Shown here one piece after another: positions 58,711 to 64,000 of a DNA stretch of 64,000 bases (its first letter is position 1; each line of letters starts with the position of its first letter). The stretch is taken from positions 434,001 to 498,000 of the forward strand of contig JBAJFG010000099.1 in NCBI GenBank assembly GCA_037903475.1, in the 5' to 3' direction. The DNA is from Ancylostoma caninum. Its lineage: Eukaryota > Nematoda > Chromadorea > Rhabditida > Ancylostomatidae. A program made the position numbers and the translations under genes. Below the pieces are notes generated by a model. It had not been told where the DNA came from and searched no databases. It worked only from the letters and a program-made list of their open reading frames with translations.

Positions 58711-60469
58711 CCAGTTTGGCCGCCCGGCTAACGCCGGACTTCCAGACTTCTACTGGTGCTCGCTTCGCTCGCATACTACACGTTGAAAGCAAAATCTGCA
58801 TCCTTCTACGCAATGGATCCGGTGTAGAACATTTTCTTCACTTGTATCGCTTTCCTGAGAAACCTTTGATCCCATAGGTGGTGGCTTTCTCCCACATGAA
58901 CGAAGTTATGCGCTTCCATATGAGTGAAGTTAGTGGCCGCGAAGAATTGTGTGTAACCAATTCAGTGCAAATGTTATCTTGAAATGATTTAGGCTCAACT
59001 GATTGTTATGGTAATTCAAGTGATAAGGGTCCACCGGTGTATATAAACGGGAAGGAAGGAGTGGTTCATTCAGACACAAACGGAATGGGAAGAGAACACG
59101 GATCTGAAAGGAAACAATGTACACCTAGGTGATTTAGGTAGGAGGGTCCGCCGAAACAGGATAAGCATACCCCTCATGAAGAAATAGACCCGCTTAGTGA
59201 ATTCCTATTAATTGTGGAAGCCGGAGCAGCCTTATCACACCTTTGGAACCCGACTCCAGGCGTTTCCCCACTTTTGGACGCCGGCGCACCCTTACCACAC
59301 CGTTGGACCCGACTCCAGGCGTGCCCCCACTTTTGGACGCCGGCACACCCCTATCACACCGTTAGACCCGACTCCAGGCGTTTCCCCACTTTTGAACGCC
59401 GGCGCACCCTTATCACACCGTTGGACCCGACTCCAGGCGTTTCCCCACTTTTGGACGCCGGCGCACCCTTATCACACCGTTGGACCCGACTCCAGGCGTG
59501 CTTCCACTTTTGGACGCCGGCGCACCCTTATCACACCGTTGGACCCGACTCTAGGCGTTTCCCCACTTTTGGACGCCGGCGCACCCTTATCACACCGTTG
59601 GACCCGACTCCAGGCGTTTCCCCACTTTTGGACGCCGGCGCACCCTTATCACACCGTTGGACCCGACTCCAGGCGTTTCCCCACTTTTGGACGCCGGCGC
59701 ACCCTTATCACACCGTTGGACCCGACTCCAGGCGTTTCCCCACTTTTGGACGCCGGCGCACCCTTATCACACCGTTGGACCCGACTCCAGGCGTTTCCCC
59801 ACTTTTGGACGCCGGCGCACCCTTATCACACCGTTGGACCCGACTCCAGGCGTTCCCCACTTTTGGACGCCGGCGCACCCTTATCACACCGTTGGACCCG
59901 ACTCCAGGCGTTTCCCCACTTTTGGACGCCGGCGCACCCTTATCACACCGTTGGACCCGACTCCAGGCGTTTCCCCACTTTTGGACGCCGGCGCACCCTT
60001 ATCACACCGTTGGACCCGACTCCAGGCGTTTCCCCACTTTTGGACGCCGGCGCACCCTTATCACACCGTTGGACCCGACTCCAGGCGTTTCCCCACTTTT
60101 GGACGCCGGCGCACCCTTATCACACCGTTGGACCCGACTCCAGGCGTTTCCCCACTTTTGGACGCCGGCGCACCCTTATCACACCGTTGGACCCGACTCC
60201 AGGCGTTTCCCCACTTTTGGACGCCGGCGCACCCTTATCACACCGTTGGACCCGACTCCAGGCGTTTCCCCACTTTTGGACGCCGGCGCACCCTTATCAC
60301 ACCGTTGGACCCGACTCCAGGCGTTTCCCCACTTTTGGACACTCCTACAGCAACAGTGGACCCGGTGTAGAACACTTTCTTCACTCTAGGCCACGCCCTC
60401 GAATTTCGTTTCACACACACTGACACACACACGTGACAGACAGACTAAGCCCGTTATTATAAGTCATGA
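58711..60469 (-). mobile_element. Helitron-like element A, complete ends, minisatellite core
   Basis: On the minus strand it starts TCATGACTTATAATAACGGG after an A (60,470) and ends with a GCCGG-type hairpin and CTGG (58,714-58,711) before a T. These are the Helitron signatures: 5' TC, 3' hairpin plus CTRR, and insertion between A and T without duplication. It is 1,759 bp with no Rep/helicase gene. The centre is the 59-bp minisatellite. Confidence 0.85.
59216..60341. repeat. 59-bp minisatellite, about 19 copies
   Basis: The unit includes CACACCGTTGGACCCGACTC, CAGGCGTTTCCCCACTTTTG and GACGCCGGCGCACCCTTAT. The period is 59 bp, with one 58-bp unit near 59,850; most central units are identical. 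Because 59 is not a multiple of three, a frame returns only every three units, yet no stop occurs in any plus frame of the unit, giving overlapping open frames of 237, 391 and 403 codons that are not genes. Confidence 0.97.
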
Positions 60470-61094
60470 TCATGATACTATTTTTAATATTAGTTTTGTT
60501 GATTATTTATTATCATATATAATATTTTTATTAATTTTATTTTCCGTCTGGGTCCCCAAAACGGCGGAGGCCCCACTTTTTTCCCACGCCCCCTCCCCTC
60601 CCGCCCACTTTCTGCGTCCGCCACGGGAAACGGACCATTTGGACCTTAGCAATTAGGGCGGGGTCAGCGGCTGGTCGCGAGGGCGCCACGATTGGTCGGC
60701 TATTTCCAGCCGTATGATGCGGAGCGGTTGCTGCGTCGCGGTCAGCGCGGCAGCGCGCGGAGATGGCGCGAAAGGCTGGACGAGTTGTGCGTCACTCATT
60801 CAAATGACGCGCCCTCAGCGAAAACACGCAACACGCACGGAAAGTGTAAGGAAAAGTGAATGTGGGGCCTAAAATAGCCTGAAGGGATAGAGTTTTCTTC
60901 TTTGTGAGCCGTTGCTCAACTTCTTTGTTGTTTTTCTCTATTCTTCTTGTTTTTTCGTAGTTTCAATCGTTTCGTATCCCATTTCCATGTTTTTAATTCT
61001 GATTCCGCTAGGAGTTCTCTCTTCCTCTTCCTTTTTTCTCCTCCTTTTTGTGTTTCGTCTCGTTTTACATGTTTAATCTCACTTCTTTTCAGGT

Positions 61095-61713
61095 ATGACT
61101 TTCCTCCAGCGTCCGCGGGCCCACATGCGTCTTCTTCATTCGCACAGGTTAGTATTTCTCAGCTTTCAATGGCTTGTTATTACTGTTAACTCTTTATTAT
61201 TTCTTATATGTGAGCTTTTCTTGTAGTCAATTTATTCTGACTAAGATTAACTCATTGGTTTCCTTGGAATTTGGTCTTTGTTAGTGTTTTAAGGATTAAT
61301 TTTTTGTTTTTAAGCCTCTCATCTTCTTTCTTTGATTATTTTATGTTTCAGGAACGCCCGGATCAATGATGGGGCCCCGTCTTGCTACTATCCTCCGCCA
61401 CCCACATGGAAAGGTATGTTCTTTGCTTTCATTTATGTATAGTTTCAATTTGTTACTGTCATTTGTTTGCGTTTCTCATTTTTCTGTGTTAAATTTAGTT
61501 TCTATTTGTGGTTTATGCCTGGCCTTGAGCCAGAGTTTAGGCTTAGGCTTGGGCTTAGGCTTAGCTTAGGCTTAGCTTAGGCTTAGGCTTAGGCTTAGGC
61601 TTAGGCTTAAGCTTACGGCTTCTATTGATATCCTTTTTTAATTAGGACTGTCTTTACTATTTTAGTTTACGATTTGTTCGCTATTGTTAAAATTGTATTT
61701 CTGTTCAGGTTGA
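61095..61713 (+). CDS. Spliced 39-residue open frame in a TE-associated transcript
   Basis: Exons 61,093-61,147, 61,352-61,413 and from 61,709 have consensus TTTTCAG acceptors and GTTAGT/GTATGT donors. The spliced frame starts at 61,095 (MTFLQRPRAHMRLLHSHR), has a PPPP run, and stops at 61,713 just after the third acceptor. A second short basic frame (MEEKRTTKLQGRKRTGA) follows in the third exon. The region upstream (60,640-60,800) is GC-rich without a TATA box. It may be a leader or non-coding transcript of the MULE-type element whose transposase is convergent. Confidence 0.45.
61536..61617 (+). repeat. Interstitial telomere-type (TTAGGC)n tract
   Basis: About 82 bp of TTAGGC units with a few TTAGC variants, within the 61,414-61,708 intron. 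TTAGGC is the telomere repeat of nematodes. Confidence 0.95.
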
Positions 61714-61838
61714 CGACTGCGACGAAGCGCCCATGGAGGAGAAGAGGACGACGAAGCTGCAGGGACGGAAGAGGACGGGTGCGGATGCAGGAAGAAGACG
61801 GGCAACGACGGATGGTGATTTTTTTTTCGCATTGTATT

Positions 61839-61936
61839 AATAAAATGTTTTACCGGGGGGCACTTGCCCCATTGTTCTTTTTTTTTTGACTCGGCGAGTG
61901 GTTACCCGGGGCTACTTCGCCGAGTTTTTGAATAAA
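61839..61936 (+). terminator. Polyadenylation signals and hairpin at the transcript end
   Basis: AATAAA occurs at 61,839-61,844 and 61,931-61,936. Between them ACTCGGCGA (61,889-61,897) pairs exactly with TCGCCGAGT (61,917-61,925), a 9-bp stem directly before TTTTTGAATAAA. Confidence 0.6.
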
Positions 61937-62044
61937 GTTCTATTTTCGATTTCGTGTTGTTTTTGAAATGCGATCGCAAGTGGGGTAAATTGTTTTATTT
62001 CATAAGGTGACTAGATAAACTATATACATGCAATATATTTATAA

Positions 62045-63938
62045 TCAAATAACTTTGCTGGAGGTGAAGCGCGCCATTTTTCTGCAGAAAGTAGAGATAA
62101 CCCTGGAAGATACAGGGCGTTGGTGTAGAGGTTGGCGGTACAGTTCCATACATTGATCGATCTTGTTCCTCCTTTCGACATCCTTCTTGCGCAGTCTCCG
62201 GTAGATGCCCTGAAATAGATTGGAGTTAGGTATTCAACTCTTTCTTCGTGGATCTTCTTGGACTTTACCTTCTCCAGGTTGCGGAGGGTGCACATGGCCC
62301 GGTTGTCGGATCCTTTGAGGCATTCGATAGTCTTCCGAACCGGAGCGCTTCTCTCTCTCATAAGGAGCCGTAGTAGTCTGAAGATGTATAGGTTCAATGG
62401 AGGTGCTGGAATTAGGAGACGGTCCGACTTACTTATGGTACGTCTCCGCAACGTTGCTTGTGCGGAGCTCCTTCTTGTCCCACTTGTTCCAGATTCCTTT
62501 GAACGGGCCGTTATACCAGGTTTTGTGTAGATATGCAAGGAACTCCTTGCATTTCAAGTACGAGTGATGACTCCTGGGCATACTTGGACGGTGGAACGCT
62601 GGTACCTTCCTATGTAGATGAGGTGGAAGGAACACTAAGCCCTTGATTGTCATCCACCATTTTCGCACTCGTATGTCCTTCATATCGCCCTTTATGCCTA
62701 GAGAGAGTGCTCTTCGGTTCCAAGCTTGTGAGAGGTGGAAGCCGCAACCCTCCAGGCACTCCATAGGGAAGTGTCTCTGTAAGTAAAGTGATGACTGATG
62801 TTTTGTATGTCAATGGGGTTGCAGTTTCTACCTTGATGCCCGCTAGAGCCGCTTTCTCGAAGTCAAGAATGATTCGTAAAGTTGTTGTGTCTACTCCGAG
62901 GGCTTGCAACTCCTGCTTCACCATACCGAACACCTTCGCGTACACGCTTACGTTCTTTTTGCGTGTGAGAACGTGGAATAAAGGGACATCTGAAAGCATA
63001 ACTAGTTAGCATAGCATAAAAGTTTTTTTCTTGCTTATTGCTACCTATGTCCGCGTTGCAAATCCCGTGAATGGTATACAGTTGGCCATTCTCTCCTAGC
63101 TCTTCAGGAGGTAGCTTATGGATCCCATCGGCGACGAGTGCAGTGAGTCCATTATCAACAGCAGCCTAGAAGAATTATGTTCTGAGTAGTGATTCCTTCT
63201 TTCCACTGAACCATCCGCTACCTTGATCGTCTCCTTCGAGTAGTATATGTACAGTCCTGAGCTGCTGTACTGAAGGAAGTTCGAACCATCCATTAACGTA
63301 CGAAGTCGTTCAGGGACGTCATCCAACGTGGCTCTAGGCCTGTCATGCTTCTCAACGTTCCTCGCTATTTGTCTTCTCCGCTTCTCGTATCCATAGTCAT
63401 GGAATTCGTCCATAAGTGCTCGAACCTCTTCCAGGGCTGAAATGCAAAAATTTGCACTCAGAAATTAGAGTAGATACAATTGAAAAATAGAAGGCTTACT
63501 CAAGTCGCTCATCGAAGGAAAAGTATCCAACATATCTTGCCATAGCTTCCTCACTACTGCATCGGCATACTTGGGGTCTTTTCGAATCTCTTGTGCCCTC
63601 TCATACAGGAATCTTTGAACTGTATTTGTAATCCATCTTCGTGGAATACAGCGATGAGGAAGCATGCATGGATCGCACTGGAACTCGTCGCCAATCACCT
63701 AGAAATGATGAGATTTTATTTCGAACTGGTGGAAATATTTTATAATAACTCACATCGACTCGCACATGAACTCCTCCAACTTGGCATTGAACGCATCGAT
63801 AGGAATCCGAGAATCGCTTCTTCTTGTGGAACGAAAAGGAATAGCAACGACTTTGTCCTGGAATATTGTATACTAGTACGCGGTGCCTTCCTTGTTTACT
63901 TACCTGCCATTTCCCTCGGTATGTTGTAGTTAGTCTAT
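62045..63938 (-). CDS. MULE (Mutator-like) transposase, 5' end beyond the window
   Basis: Eight exons join in phase: 63,938-63,754, 63,698-63,500, 63,436-63,222, 63,165-63,045, 62,989-62,832, 62,776-62,433, 62,377-62,269 and 62,209-62,045, about 498 codons to a TGA. Introns are 54-63 bp. The N-terminal part has a FLYWCH/WRKY-like zinc-binding region (YSFSFHKKKR, YRCVQCQ). The catalytic core follows: LTALVADGIHKL with the first Asp, VPLFHVLTRKK, RIILDFEKAAL with the second Asp, EGCGFHLSQAWNR, and ELRTSNVAETYHK. No stop or frameshift was found, unlike the RTE and mariner copies, so this copy may be functional. MULE transposases cut and paste long-inverted-repeat elements; the ends of this one are not located. 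Confidence 0.9.
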
Positions 63939-64000
63939 CTGAAAGGTTAGGTGAACCATTTGAATGATGTGAACTTGGGAGAGATGGTGAAGCTGGAGGT

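Larger units (their letters stand above)
58589..60626. mobile_element. About 275-bp hAT-like element split by Helitron A
   Basis: The left end CAGTGGCGGGCGCAG and the right end (inward reading CCGTGGCGGACGCAG) are inverted. Just inside the left end is a G9CGC10 self-complementary run. Removing Helitron A leaves about 280 bp. The ends resemble hAT CAGTGGCG-type termini, but no 8-bp duplication is visible, so the class is uncertain. Confidence 0.5.

Noticed and set aside
59212..60423. Open frames of 403, 391 and 237 codons
   Set aside because: They run through the 59-bp minisatellite in three frames at once and only repeat the unit; no start context, splice site or folded-domain character.

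Overview
The window looks like nuclear DNA from a parasitic roundworm, most likely a strongylid or hookworm type. Four things point there: many short introns with TTTCAG-type acceptors; two interstitial tracts of the nematode telomere repeat TTAGGC; two decayed RTE-type retrotransposons whose proteins resemble those I know from Ancylostoma and Necator; and a MULE transposase and receptor L-domain protein of nematode style. The species call is inference. I found no bacterial operons, CRISPR arrays, rRNA genes or confident tRNA genes. Most open frames longer than 60 codons are chance frames or frames running through repeats.

Layout. 1-6.7 kb is gene-poor repeats: a mariner deletion derivative with perfect ends (1,096-1,988), a degenerate tandem repeat, and a minus-strand TATA promoter with a UUCG hairpin near 4.5 kb. 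At 6.87 kb a strong TATA/initiator promoter faces right. 7,174-10,228 is a 3.06-kb terminal-inverted-repeat element with 21-bp arrays near its ends, enclosing a spliced gene whose last six exons join in phase. 11.1-14.0 kb is RTE copy 1 (minus strand). 16.5-20.4 kb is a decayed mariner split by a 2.41-kb inverted-repeat element (17,375-19,788) that carries another spliced gene. 20.9-27.7 kb holds minus-strand host exons, including two ankyrin repeats. 28-36.5 kb is a nest of small DNA transposons, one with telomeric repeats, and a Helitron. 36.5-42.5 kb is empty of recognisable genes.

42.5-49.8 kb (plus strand) is the best host-gene region: a single-pass membrane protein with a receptor L domain, a second spliced gene with a Helitron in its intron, and a basic low-complexity protein. 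50-58 kb is repeats, a pair of inverted Helitron ends and RTE copy 2. 58.6-60.6 kb is a Helitron with about 19 copies of a 59-bp minisatellite, inserted in a smaller element. 60.6-64 kb holds a spliced transcript with a telomeric tract in its intron, convergent with a well-preserved MULE transposase gene that runs off the right edge.

The most unusual content is the mobile DNA. One theme is the pair of inverted-repeat elements (7.2-10.2 and 17.4-19.8 kb), which share a layout but not sequence: GC-rich partly palindromic repeats at both ends around a multi-exon gene with no recognised transposase domain. The other is a Helitron family defined by a 3' hairpin plus CTGG, a 5' TC end and an internal 59-bp minisatellite whose copy number differs greatly between insertions.
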